Shown here: positions 32,632-40,001 of the stretch, one piece after another
Position numbering within the stretch: the first letter of the stretch is position 1
Layout of the letters: each line of letters begins with the position of its first letter
Source: an uncultured Agathobacter sp.
Lineage (GTDB): Bacteria > Bacillota > Clostridia > Lachnospirales > Lachnospiraceae
Direction of reading: 5' to 3'
Length of the DNA stretch: 64,000 nt
Assembly: GCA_910587655.1 (NCBI GenBank)
Contig: CAJUND010000003.1
Span: forward strand, 124,001 to 188,000
Translations under genes and position numbers: made by a program
The notes under the pieces: generated by a model
Seen by the model: only the letters and a program-made list of their open reading frames with translations
Told to the model about the DNA's origin: nothing
The model's database searches: none

Positions 32632-32720
32632 CAACCGCCCAGCAAAGTGGTTAACCTCCCGAAAATAGCTTAAAATAAGCCCACCGTTTGGTCAAAATTG
32701 CAAGGTGGGTTTATTTTTTT
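32632..32720 (+). ncRNA. Antisense antitoxin RNA of a type I toxin-antitoxin pair
   Basis: Predicted RNA of about 90 bases between the plus-strand promoter and a T-run at 32711-32720. A 5' hairpin (AACCGC.../GTGGTT) is followed by an unstructured stretch and a terminator hairpin (AAGCCCACC/GGTGGGTTT). Its 3' half is complementary to the 3' end of the toxin mRNA, and both share the terminator repeat. This convergent overlap is the layout of TxpA/RatA-type and clostridial type I modules. A clearly related RNA is found at 39859-39950. Confidence 0.65.
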
Positions 32721-32812
32721 CGCTTGTTATCCCTATTGTCTATATAGGCAAGCAATGCAATGAGAAATGTACCACCCAGAAATAACAGGCTCAATACATC
32801 ATATATACTCAT
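32711..32812 (-). CDS. Small hydrophobic type I toxin (holin-like toxin family)
   Basis: 33 residues: MSIYDVLSLLFLGGTFLIAL begins a single membrane helix, followed by LAYIDNRDNKRKK, a charged tail. This matches the short 'putative holin-like toxin' peptides of Firmicutes (YExLSLMxxFxxFLIxLLTYID pattern), which insert into the membrane and stop growth when over-produced. The ribosome site AAGGTGG lies five bases upstream, and the same eight bases (CAAGGTGG) are exactly complementary to CCACCTTG in the 3' terminator of the same mRNA. End pairing could therefore hide the ribosome site. Repressed by the antisense RNA on the other strand (inference). Confidence 0.78.
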   Translation of the reverse strand: MSIYDVLSLLFLGGTFLIALLAYIDNRDNKRKK

Positions 32813-32831
32813 ATACACCACCTTGTAATGC

Positions 32832-32879
32832 GGTTGTCCATAAGGCATATTTTATCATATCCCTTATGCCAGGACAACC
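32832..32879 (-). promoter_or_regulatory. Toxin promoter embedded in a large inverted repeat
   Basis: Minus strand TTGTCC (32872-32877), 17-base spacer, TAAAAT (32849-32854). The promoter lies inside an inverted repeat with arms GGTTGTCC/GGACAACC and CATAAGG/CCTTATG. The repeat may act as an operator, or as a transcript hairpin downstream of nadE, whose stop is 13 bases away. Confidence 0.55.
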
Positions 32880-32892
32880 TTCAATTCTTATT

Positions 32893-34800
32893 TTATAATT
32901 TATCCAGCTCCTCCATCCACAGCGACGCACACGCATCACTCGGCATACGCAAATCCCCGCGCGGAGAAACTGCAACAGAACCGACCTTAGGTCCGTCCGG
33001 CAGGCAGGAACGTTTGAACTGCTGCGCAAAAAAGCGGCGGCAGAAGGTTTTCAGCCACTGCAGGATGACCTCATCCTCATAGCTTTCCCCAAAGGCGCAT
33101 TTTGCCAGCCGGAAAATCTTTGCCGGTGTAAATCCAAAACGCAGCATATAATAAAGAAAGAAATCATGCAGCTCATACGGGCCTACCAGATCCTCCGTCT
33201 TCTGTGAAATCTTCCCCTCTTCCGGCGGCAAAAGCTCCGGTGATACCGGCGTATCCAGAACATCAGACAAAGTTTGGGAAAGAATGTCGTCCCCGCAGGT
33301 TTCCGCAAAATATCGCACCAGATGGCGGACCAGCGTTTTCGGCACGGAAGCATTCACCGCATACATGGACATATGGTCGCCGTTGTAGGTCGCCCATCCA
33401 AGTGCAAGCTCAGACAAATCCCCTGTTCCGACCACCAGTCCGCCCTTTTTGTTGGCAATATCCATCAGAATCTGCGTCCGCTCCCTTGCCTGTCCGTTTT
33501 CATAGGTAACATCACGCAGCGCAGGATCCTGCCCGATATCTGCAAAATGCACGTCCACCGCATGTTTAATGTCAACTTCCACAAACTCCGCACCCAGCTG
33601 CCCGATCAACTTTACGGCATTATCATAGGTGCGGTCCGTTGTGCCAAACCCCGGCATTGTCACAGCCGTAATCCTACTTCGTTCCCATCCAAGCAGGTCA
33701 AACGCCTTAACCACCACAAGCAGCGCCAGTGTGGAATCCAGTCCGCCGGAAATTCCAAGCACCACGCACCTGCTGTTCGTATGCTCCAGACGTTTTTTCA
33801 GTCCCATCGCCTGAATCATCAGAATTTCATCGCAGCGTTTGTCACGGTCCGCCCTGTTTCCCGGAACGAACGGCGTACTGTCCACCTGCCGCGTGAGCGC
33901 CGTTTCCTCCACCTTAAGGGAAAATTCAACCACCTCATGGTCCTCGTCCGTAAGGAAGGTACTCATCCTGCGGCGTTCCTCCACCAGCCGTTCCACATCA
34001 ATTTCCCCGCAGGTAATCCCGTACCCGAACCGCCCGGACTCTGCAATCAGGCGACCGTTTTCCGCAATCAGGTTATGACCGGAAAACACCAGGTCCTGCG
34101 TGGACTCGCCCTCCCCCGCAGAAGCATAAATATAAGCGCCAACCAGACGCGCAGACTGTCCGCAAACCAGATTCTTCCGGTACGTATCCTTTCCGGTAAT
34201 CTCATTGGATGCCGAAAGATTAACAATCACATCCGCCCCTGACATCGCATGTCCAATGCTTGGCGGATTGGGTGTCCATAAATCCTCGCAGATTTCCACA
34301 CCAATACAGAGCTTCGGAAGCTCCCTGCAGGTAAACAGCAGATTCGGTCCGGCTTCCACCTCACTTCCGTCAGGAAGAACCACTCTGGCGCATAACTCCT
34401 TACCGCTGGCAAAATGCCTTGCTTCATAAAATTCGTTGTAATTCGGAATATAGCTTTTCGGCACCATGCCAAGCACCTGCCCGCGGGAAAATACGGCTGC
34501 CATGTTATAAAGCTTGCCGTTTACCTCATACGGAATCCCCACAAAAAAAATGGCGTCCAGGTCCTCACTTTCTGCCGCCAGTTTCATCAGTTCTTCCCGC
34601 GCACCGGCAAGCAGCGTCTCCTGCAGAAACAAATCCTGGCAGGTATATCCTGTCAGACACAGCTCCGGAAACACGACCAGTTTTGCCCCCTCATCCACTG
34701 CCTTATGCATCAGCTCCCTTATCACCTGTCCGTTATATGTGGTGTCCGCCACCCTGATCTTTGGTGTAACTGCCGCTGTTTTTACAAATCCCTGTCTCAC
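32893..34800 (-). CDS. nadE: Glutamine-dependent NAD+ synthetase
   Basis: 635 residues starting at a GTG whose GTGA overlaps the hslO stop; AAGGAGC lies seven bases upstream. The N-terminal nitrilase-type glutaminase domain has glutamate in VVFPELCLTGY, lysine in MVPKSYIPNYNEFYE and cysteine in CIGVEICEDLW. The C-terminal domain has the PP-loop VVLGISGGLDSTLALL and GTGDLSELALGW. It makes NAD from deamido-NAD with glutamine as nitrogen donor, in the cytosol. Full length for the two-domain form. Confidence 0.95.
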   Translation of the reverse strand: MRQGFVKTAAVTPKIRVADTTYNGQVIRELMHKAVDEGAKLVVFPELCLTGYTCQDLFLQETLLAGAREELMKLAAESEDLDAIFFVGIPYEVNGKLYNMAAVFSRGQVLGMVPKSYIPNYNEFYEARHFASGKELCARVVLPDGSEVEAGPNLLFTCRELPKLCIGVEICEDLWTPNPPSIGHAMSGADVIVNLSASNEITGKDTYRKNLVCGQSARLVGAYIYASAGEGESTQDLVFSGHNLIAENGRLIAESGRFGYGITCGEIDVERLVEERRRMSTFLTDEDHEVVEFSLKVEETALTRQVDSTPFVPGNRADRDKRCDEILMIQAMGLKKRLEHTNSRCVVLGISGGLDSTLALLVVVKAFDLLGWERSRITAVTMPGFGTTDRTYDNAVKLIGQLGAEFVEVDIKHAVDVHFADIGQDPALRDVTYENGQARERTQILMDIANKKGGLVVGTGDLSELALGWATYNGDHMSMYAVNASVPKTLVRHLVRYFAETCGDDILSQTLSDVLDTPVSPELLPPEEGKISQKTEDLVGPYELHDFFLYYMLRFGFTPAKIFRLAKCAFGESYEDEVILQWLKTFCRRFFAQQFKRSCLPDGPKVGSVAVSPRGDLRMPSDACASLWMEELDKL

Positions 34801-35669
34801 TCTGAAAGCTCCTTTAACTCGTCTATTTCAAATGTATATGCCTGATTACAGAACTGGCACCTGACTTCAATACTTTCCCCGTCATTAATCATGGAATCCA
34901 GATCCTTTTTACTAATAGTTGCAAGCGCTCTTTTTACCCGGTCCTTGGAACAGTCACAGAGGAATGCCACCGGCTCCGGCTCATACACGGTCATGCCAAA
35001 ACCACCGAGAATTTCTTCTAAAATCTGCTCCGGCGAAAGACCCTTATCCAGCATCATGGTTACCGAATCAATTTCCTGGATTCTTTTTTCCAGACTTTCA
35101 ATCACCTCGTCCTTTGCGTCCGGCATTAGCTGGATGATAAATCCGCCCGCCTGTTTCACCGTGTTATCCCGGTTCATTAATACTCCCAGTCCGACAGCAG
35201 ACGGCACCTGCTCGGAAACAGCAAAATAATAGGTCAGATCCTCTGCAATTTCCCCGGTCTGCAGCTCGCACTGTCCCACATACGGTTCCTTTAAACCGAG
35301 GTCCTTGATTACGCTTAAAATACCAAGGTCCAGCGCCCCGCCGACATTCAGGTGTCCCTGTGCATTTGGCGGCAGGTCCACAACCGGATTCATGGCAAAT
35401 CCCTTTACATTCCCGCGGGAGTCCGCTGTGACGGTCAGTCCTTTTGCGGGACCGCTGCACTGGATCTGCAGGGTCAGGATATCCTTTTCCCCTTTCAGCA
35501 TACTTCCCATCATTGCCCCTGCTGACAGCAGCCGCCCCAGCGCCGCTGTCATAACCGGGGAAGTATTGTGCGCATTACGCGCAGTTTCCACCATATCCCT
35601 TGAGGTTACTGCAAACGCACGGATTGCATTGTCCGCTGCAACTGCCCTTATCATATAATCGTTTTTCAT
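34797..35669 (-). CDS. hslO: Hsp33 redox-regulated chaperone
   Basis: 290 residues from the ATG at 35669 (AAGGAG upstream; the longer frame has no such site). Typical Hsp33 sequence: NTSPVMTAALGRLLSAGAMM, GHLNVGG near the middle and FGMTVYEPEPVAF. The redox-sensing zinc site at the C-terminus is intact: CDC followed by CQFC. Oxidation of these cysteines releases zinc and switches on holdase activity. Translationally coupled to nadE, with a methyltransferase upstream. Confidence 0.95.
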   Translation of the reverse strand: MKNDYMIRAVAADNAIRAFAVTSRDMVETARNAHNTSPVMTAALGRLLSAGAMMGSMLKGEKDILTLQIQCSGPAKGLTVTADSRGNVKGFAMNPVVDLPPNAQGHLNVGGALDLGILSVIKDLGLKEPYVGQCELQTGEIAEDLTYYFAVSEQVPSAVGLGVLMNRDNTVKQAGGFIIQLMPDAKDEVIESLEKRIQEIDSVTMMLDKGLSPEQILEEILGGFGMTVYEPEPVAFLCDCSKDRVKRALATISKKDLDSMINDGESIEVRCQFCNQAYTFEIDELKELSE

Positions 35670-35705
35670 TTTCCTGCTCCTTCCTCGTAAACATCCGTCC
35701 ATTCC

Positions 35706-36443
35706 TCATTTCTGTACCACAAAAACTGCCCGCCTGCTGTATTCATAAACCTCCGCTTTCGTATAATCATCATATACGCCCAGACAGGTAAACCCGGCAT
35801 CTGCCAGAATTTCCCGAACCTGCTCTACCGGATAGTTTTTCTGAAAATGCGTCTCAGTATACCTGCTGTAAAGACCATTTCCTTCCGGAATAAAAAGTGT
35901 AAGGTCGTATTCATTAATACTGCTCTGGTCATCATAATAATTTTCCCAGATAAAGCTTCCTTCCTCCCTGCTTTCCGCAAAGGTGCCTTCCCCAAGCATT
36001 TTCCGGTATTTATAATCCGTGTTCATGTCAAACACAAACAGACCCCCTGCTTCCAGATACTGGTATACCCTTTGAAAAGCGCGGGACAGCTCTTCCTCCT
36101 CCAGTATATAGTTCAGACAGTCACAGGAACTGTATGCAGCGCAGATGCATCCGTCAAGTTCCAGTTCCTGCATCTGCTGCAGCAGATAAAGTATTTCTGA
36201 ATCTTTTGTTTTTTGAAGTGCCATGCCAAGCATTTCCGGTGAAGCATCCACACCTGTCATGTCATATCCCTGGGCCGCCATCAGCCTTGTCAGTTCTCCG
36301 GTTCCGCATCCAAGATCCAGAACCGGCCCGTCTGTAATTCCATACTCACGAAATACCTTACAGATGTATGAACACCACTGCTGATAGGGAACATTATCCA
36401 TAAACAAATCATAAACCCTGGCAAAACCTGTATATGCGTCCAT
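35706..36443 (-). CDS. SAM-dependent methyltransferase (class I)
   Basis: 245 residues from the second of two adjacent ATGs (36443), which is better spaced from AAAGGAG. Begins YTGFARVYDLFMDNVPYQQW and carries motif I VLDLGCGTGELTRLMA and GVDASPEMLGMA, then a C-terminal segment (LGVYDDYTKA) typical of the YjiC/YqeM-like small-molecule methyltransferases. The substrate is unknown. First in an operon with hslO and nadE behind a good promoter. Confidence 0.85.
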   Translation of the reverse strand: MDAYTGFARVYDLFMDNVPYQQWCSYICKVFREYGITDGPVLDLGCGTGELTRLMAAQGYDMTGVDASPEMLGMALQKTKDSEILYLLQQMQELELDGCICAAYSSCDCLNYILEEEELSRAFQRVYQYLEAGGLFVFDMNTDYKYRKMLGEGTFAESREEGSFIWENYYDDQSSINEYDLTLFIPEGNGLYSRYTETHFQKNYPVEQVREILADAGFTCLGVYDDYTKAEVYEYSRRAVFVVQK

Positions 36444-36507
36444 CATATTACTCCTTTGTGTAATGCCCTTTTCGGGATATTACAGCAATTTATTTTTTAT
36501 ATCAACT

Positions 36508-36536
36508 ATCATACTATGGAACCGCTTAAAACTCAA
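36508..36536 (-). promoter_or_regulatory. Promoter of methyltransferase-hslO-nadE
   Basis: Minus strand TTGAGT (36531-36536), 17-base spacer, TATGAT (36508-36513). It is back to back with the plus-strand promoter beginning three bases away. Confidence 0.6.
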
Positions 36537-36538
36537 GG

Positions 36539-36598
36539 TTGATTATTCCAGGCGAAACACTTATCATATTTATAGCCGGTGTCCGCACCGTGACCGGC
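36539..36598 (+). promoter_or_regulatory. Promoter plus hairpin of the 349-aa membrane protein gene
   Basis: TTGATT (36539-36544), 17-base spacer, TATCAT (36562-36567). The transcript would start at an inverted repeat GCCGGT (36575-36580)/ACCGGC (36593-36598), a possible operator or 5' stabilising hairpin. Confidence 0.5.
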
Positions 36599-36622
36599 AA
36601 CTAAAAAAAGGAACGAACTCTT

Positions 36623-37672
36623 ATGCAGAATAACTACGAACATTACATTACAAAAAATATCCAGGCATTCTATAAAAAAAGGCTGCTTTCTCCGGTCACA
36701 TACCTGCTGCTTCTGGCAGTCCTATGGGTTTTGTTTCCGCTTGGCGATATGCTGCACCCGAAGTCCCTGACCGCAGACACCCTGGCAGATTCCTTTCAGG
36801 CAAAGGAGCGTTATGTGAATACATCTTTCCATGACCTGAAATTTACCGGCTATACAAGTACCGGACACGGAAAGACAACCGGATACTATTATTATACCAT
36901 GTACAAAAACCAGTGCATTATCGTACTGCTTTCTCCCCGGACCTGCGAGGAAGGACTGCCTGTCATCAGCTCTCTTTCCGTTACAGGCCGCATTGTGGAA
37001 GGAAAAAATAATTACAGAAAACTTCTGGCATACATTTCCACGGACCTTAACTGGACGGAAAAAGGTATCCTGGACCAGATGTCCCCCTGTTTTTTCAGCG
37101 AGCCGGACTACCATCCGGCAGCAACCCGTATTTTGTTTGCGATATATTTTTGTACCATGATATATACCCTGTGTTACCTGACCTCATGTATCATTTATAT
37201 ACAGGCCCCGTACCTTTCCCCTCCATGCCAGAATCTTGTGGTATTCGGAAAACCGGGAAAACTGCTGGCGCAGGCAGAAGAAGAACTTGCAACCCTGCCG
37301 CAGCTTGCCACAGAGGACATGTTCATTACCGAACATTTTTTTATCATGACCTCAGCATATGCAAATGCCATCGTTCCTATTGATGAAATTCTGTGGATTT
37401 ACAAGCATTCCACACTGCATAAATTCCTGTGGTACCATTTCAGCATCTCCTATACGATGCACATAACAGCAGCCAGGCATCTGCATATCCACTGTCCGAA
37501 AAATACCAAATCCGACATTGACGGTATCATGGACTATCTTGCGGAGGCAAACCATGATATCCTGGTTGGTTTCAGCGAAGAAAACCGCCTGAAAGTTCAG
37601 GCGGTCCAGGGTAAACCATTTCATATTGAAAAACTGTATGCACTGATTGGCCGCAGAAGGGTTAATTCGTAA
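36623..37672 (+). CDS. Two-pass membrane protein of unknown function
   Basis: 349 residues with a weak AAAGGAACG site. Membrane helices at about 23-45 and 175-200 enclose an external domain of about 130 residues; a cytosolic domain of about 150 residues follows. Motifs visible in the tail, such as VVFGKPGKLLAQAEEEL and IVPIDEILWIYKH, are not ones I can assign. The last 11 bases overlap the convergent MraY-like gene. Expression is likely controlled by the divergent promoter pair upstream. Confidence 0.6.
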   Translation: MQNNYEHYITKNIQAFYKKRLLSPVTYLLLLAVLWVLFPLGDMLHPKSLTADTLADSFQAKERYVNTSFHDLKFTGYTSTGHGKTTGYYYYTMYKNQCIIVLLSPRTCEEGLPVISSLSVTGRIVEGKNNYRKLLAYISTDLNWTEKGILDQMSPCFFSEPDYHPAATRILFAIYFCTMIYTLCYLTSCIIYIQAPYLSPPCQNLVVFGKPGKLLAQAEEELATLPQLATEDMFITEHFFIMTSAYANAIVPIDEILWIYKHSTLHKFLWYHFSISYTMHITAARHLHIHCPKNTKSDIDGIMDYLAEANHDILVGFSEENRLKVQAVQGKPFHIEKLYALIGRRRVNS

Positions 37673-38624
37673 CAAGATACACTGCGGCAAAAGAAATAAC
37701 AATCTGAATAATCGCAAAACGGAAAACTACCTGCGCATTTGACCAGCCGCAGCTTTTCCGTACATGGTCATGAATCGGCGTGGTCACATTTTTTAAGATA
37801 TGAATTTTAAAAAAACGGAGCAGAAATACTTTAATAAGCCCAAGACCGCCATCAACAATCAGCATTACGGCTGCCAGCAGGTACATGAACGGGCTGTGCA
37901 GTTTTAATACTGCAATCGCAATAAAGATTCCCATGGCGCGGGAACCTGCATCCCCCATCAGAAGCTTGCTTGGGGTGGCATTATACCACAGATAGCCCAG
38001 AAGGCATACTACAAATAATAAAATACAGTAATTAAAACTGTCTTCAATTTTTAACATGTTGTCCAGAATAAAAATCGTCATCAGGGATATGATGGAGAGC
38101 GTTCCGGATAATCCGTCCACTCCGTCCGAACAGTTCGTTACATTAATGGACGCCCAGACCAGTATCACTGTCAGTATTCCAAAAACCACCGGCGGAATGG
38201 TCACTGTTGTTTTTGCTATGGCAAATGTAATCGTACTGCTGTTATAATGAAGATACACCATGGCAGCGACAACTGCCACCGCCAGGTCCAGAAAACCTTT
38301 CAGGTATTCTCCCCACGGCTCTTCCGCTGCATCATCAAAAAAACCTGTTAACATCTCTACCACAACAAGTACCAGGTAAAACACGGTTTCAATATTTAAT
38401 TTGCCAAACAGGAGCGCCGAAAGCACGAACACAAGCACAAAAATAATACCTGCCCCTCTTGGTTTTCCGGCAGAAAGCGTTCCATCATGGGCATACTGGC
38501 GTCCCATGTCTTTCGGAAGAAATTTATTAAATTTTGCAATTGCGATACAGGTAAATGCAAAAGCCGCCAGTATGCCTGCAAAGGCAATTCTGGAATATTC
38601 AAATGTTCCAATTAAATCTATCAT
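37662..38624 (-). CDS. MraY-like phospho-sugar transferase
   Basis: 320 residues, about ten membrane helices. The MraY/WecA signature residues are present: GFFDDA, INVTNCSDGVDGLSG, NATPSKLLMGDAGSRAMG and, near the end, TPIHDHVRKSCGWSNAQVVFRF. That last motif is nearer to MraY than WecA. The family transfers a sugar phosphate from a UDP-sugar to undecaprenyl phosphate at the inner membrane face. It stands outside a dcw cluster and is divergent from an aldolase, so it may be an additional copy rather than the main peptidoglycan MraY. Confidence 0.85.
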   Translation of the reverse strand: MIDLIGTFEYSRIAFAGILAAFAFTCIAIAKFNKFLPKDMGRQYAHDGTLSAGKPRGAGIIFVLVFVLSALLFGKLNIETVFYLVLVVVEMLTGFFDDAAEEPWGEYLKGFLDLAVAVVAAMVYLHYNSSTITFAIAKTTVTIPPVVFGILTVILVWASINVTNCSDGVDGLSGTLSIISLMTIFILDNMLKIEDSFNYCILLFVVCLLGYLWYNATPSKLLMGDAGSRAMGIFIAIAVLKLHSPFMYLLAAVMLIVDGGLGLIKVFLLRFFKIHILKNVTTPIHDHVRKSCGWSNAQVVFRFAIIQIVISFAAVYLVTN

Positions 38625-38690
38625 CCGATTCTGTTACTCCTTGATTTTGTACAGTTCTGTTAAATTGATATTTATACTGCTTGTTTATCA

Positions 38691-38719
38691 ATTATAGCAA
38701 ACCTGATTTCCAGTGTAAA
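38691..38719 (-). promoter_or_regulatory. Strong promoter of the MraY-like gene
   Basis: Minus strand TTTACA (38714-38719), 17-base spacer, perfect TATAAT (38691-38696); AAGGAG precedes the coding region. Confidence 0.7.
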
Positions 38720-38726
38720 GTTTTAC

Positions 38727-38782
38727 TTGCATTTTTCCCGGAATGTGTTATCATATATTTATTCTTTCACTAACGCGCGTTA
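38727..38782 (+). promoter_or_regulatory. Promoter with downstream palindromic operator, aldolase gene
   Basis: TTGCAT (38727-38732), 16-base spacer, TATCAT (38749-38754). Just after the expected start is the perfect palindrome TAACGCGCGTTA (38771-38782), followed by a further GCGTTA half-site. This looks like a repressor operator. Confidence 0.5.
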
Positions 38783-38819
38783 AGGCGTTAAAGTGTTAAA
38801 ACCAAGGAGGATACGAAAA

Positions 38820-39791
38820 ATGGCCCAAAAGGGAGATTTAATGACAACACGTTCTGATATCCGTGTTCTGGACGCAACAATCCGCGACGGAGGACTGGTA
38901 AACAATTTCATGTTTTCCGATGAATTTATAAGCGCACTTTACCGTGCCAACGTAAAGGCAGGTATTGACTATATGGAGTTCGGCTACAAAGCTTCCAAAG
39001 AACTTTTTGATGTAAACAAGTTCGGAAAATGGAAATTCTGCAATGAAGAAGATATCCGCGCCGTTGTCGGGGATAATAATTCTGATTTAAAAATTTCCAT
39101 CATGGCAGACGTCGGACGCTGCGATTACAGACACGATATTACAGACAGAAGCGAAAGTGTCATAGACATGGTCCGTGTGGCAACCTATGTACACCAGATG
39201 CCGACCGCCATTGAAATGATTGAGGATGCAAAAAGCAAAGGGTACGAGGTTACCTGCAATATTATGGCAATCTCCAATGCTCAGGAAGGCGATGTGAAAC
39301 AGGCACTTAAAATGGTCGGGGAAAGCAGTGCAGACGGCATCTATATTGTGGACAGCTACGGCGCACTCTATCCGGAACAGATTCGGCGAATCACAGAATT
39401 ATACATGGAATACGCTGACGAATACGGCAAATATATCGGAATCCACGCACATAACAACCAGCAGCTTGCATTTGCAAATACAATCGAGGCTGCCACAAAC
39501 GGCGCAAGTTTTCTTGACGCCACAATGATGTCCATGGGGCGCGGTGCCGGAAACTGTGCAACTGAGCTGCTTTTAGGATTTCTGAAAAACCCGAAATTTA
39601 ATATTTTCCCGGTTCTTAAATTTATTCAGGATTACATGCTGCCGCTGAAGGAAAGCGGAGCCCTCTGGGGATATGATATTCCGTATCTCCTGACCGGACA
39701 GCTGAACCAGCATCCTTCGGCTGCAATTGACTATACCAATGAGAAAAAAACGGATTATGCTGAGTTCTATACGGATCTGCTGGATAAATAA
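38820..39791 (+). CDS. Aldolase-family enzyme (HMGL-like / 4-hydroxy-2-oxovalerate aldolase type)
   Basis: 323 residues from the ATG at 38820, fixed by AAGGAGG; the nine codons before it contain the ribosome site. DRE-TIM signature in LDATIRDGGLVNNF, divalent-metal histidines in YIGIHAHNNQQLAFAN and GRGAGNCATELLL near residue 240. This family includes HMG-CoA lyase, isopropylmalate synthase and 4-hydroxy-2-oxovalerate aldolase. The short length and GIHAHNN fit the aldolase branch. The specific substrate is not clear; no pathway partners lie beside it. Confidence 0.82.
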   Translation: MAQKGDLMTTRSDIRVLDATIRDGGLVNNFMFSDEFISALYRANVKAGIDYMEFGYKASKELFDVNKFGKWKFCNEEDIRAVVGDNNSDLKISIMADVGRCDYRHDITDRSESVIDMVRVATYVHQMPTAIEMIEDAKSKGYEVTCNIMAISNAQEGDVKQALKMVGESSADGIYIVDSYGALYPEQIRRITELYMEYADEYGKYIGIHAHNNQQLAFANTIEAATNGASFLDATMMSMGRGAGNCATELLLGFLKNPKFNIFPVLKFIQDYMLPLKESGALWGYDIPYLLTGQLNQHPSAAIDYTNEKKTDYAEFYTDLLDK

Positions 39792-39858
39792 ATGATATCA
39801 CTTACTGGCATTGCTTACATTTGTTTTTACGTTTTGTAAGTAGGGCTACATAGACATT

Positions 39859-39950
39859 AGAAAACCACCCCAATACTTTGACAGGCAAAGGGGTGGATTT
39901 TCTATCTTTTTCAACCTGGTCAACCCATCTTGTGGGCGATTGCTTCCTCT
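39859..39950 (-). ncRNA. Second antitoxin-like RNA, apparently orphan
   Basis: Predicted RNA of about 90 bases. A promoter on the minus strand (TTTACA 39980-39985, 17-base spacer, TACAAT 39957-39962) precedes it and a hairpin with T-run ends it. It shares layout and sequence with the RNA at 32632-32720: a 5' CGCCCA.../TGGGTT hairpin, a GAAAA core, then CCACC...TTTG..GTCAAA...GGGGTGG. On the opposite strand, where the toxin should be, 39792-39866 has only broken pieces: an ISL/ALL-like hydrophobic run split by a frameshift and a separated YID motif. Confidence 0.55.
39861..39900. terminator. Bidirectional terminator shared by aldolase gene and antitoxin-like RNA
   Basis: Stem CCACCCC (39865-39871)/GGGGTGG (39890-39896) with A-rich and T-rich flanks, usable from both sides. 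Confidence 0.75.
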
Positions 39951-40001
39951 TTATTTATTGTATCATGTTACAAATCCCTTGTAAAGAACCAAATTCTTCA
40001 C

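Noticed and set aside
33274..34242. Large plus-strand open frame opposite nadE
   Set aside because: Low-complexity, histidine-rich translation without family motifs; the minus strand encodes a complete NAD synthetase.
37662..37672. Overlap of the 349-residue protein gene with the MraY-like gene as a regulatory antisense pair
   Set aside because: The 11-base convergent overlap is of a kind common in compact genomes and shows no extra structure.
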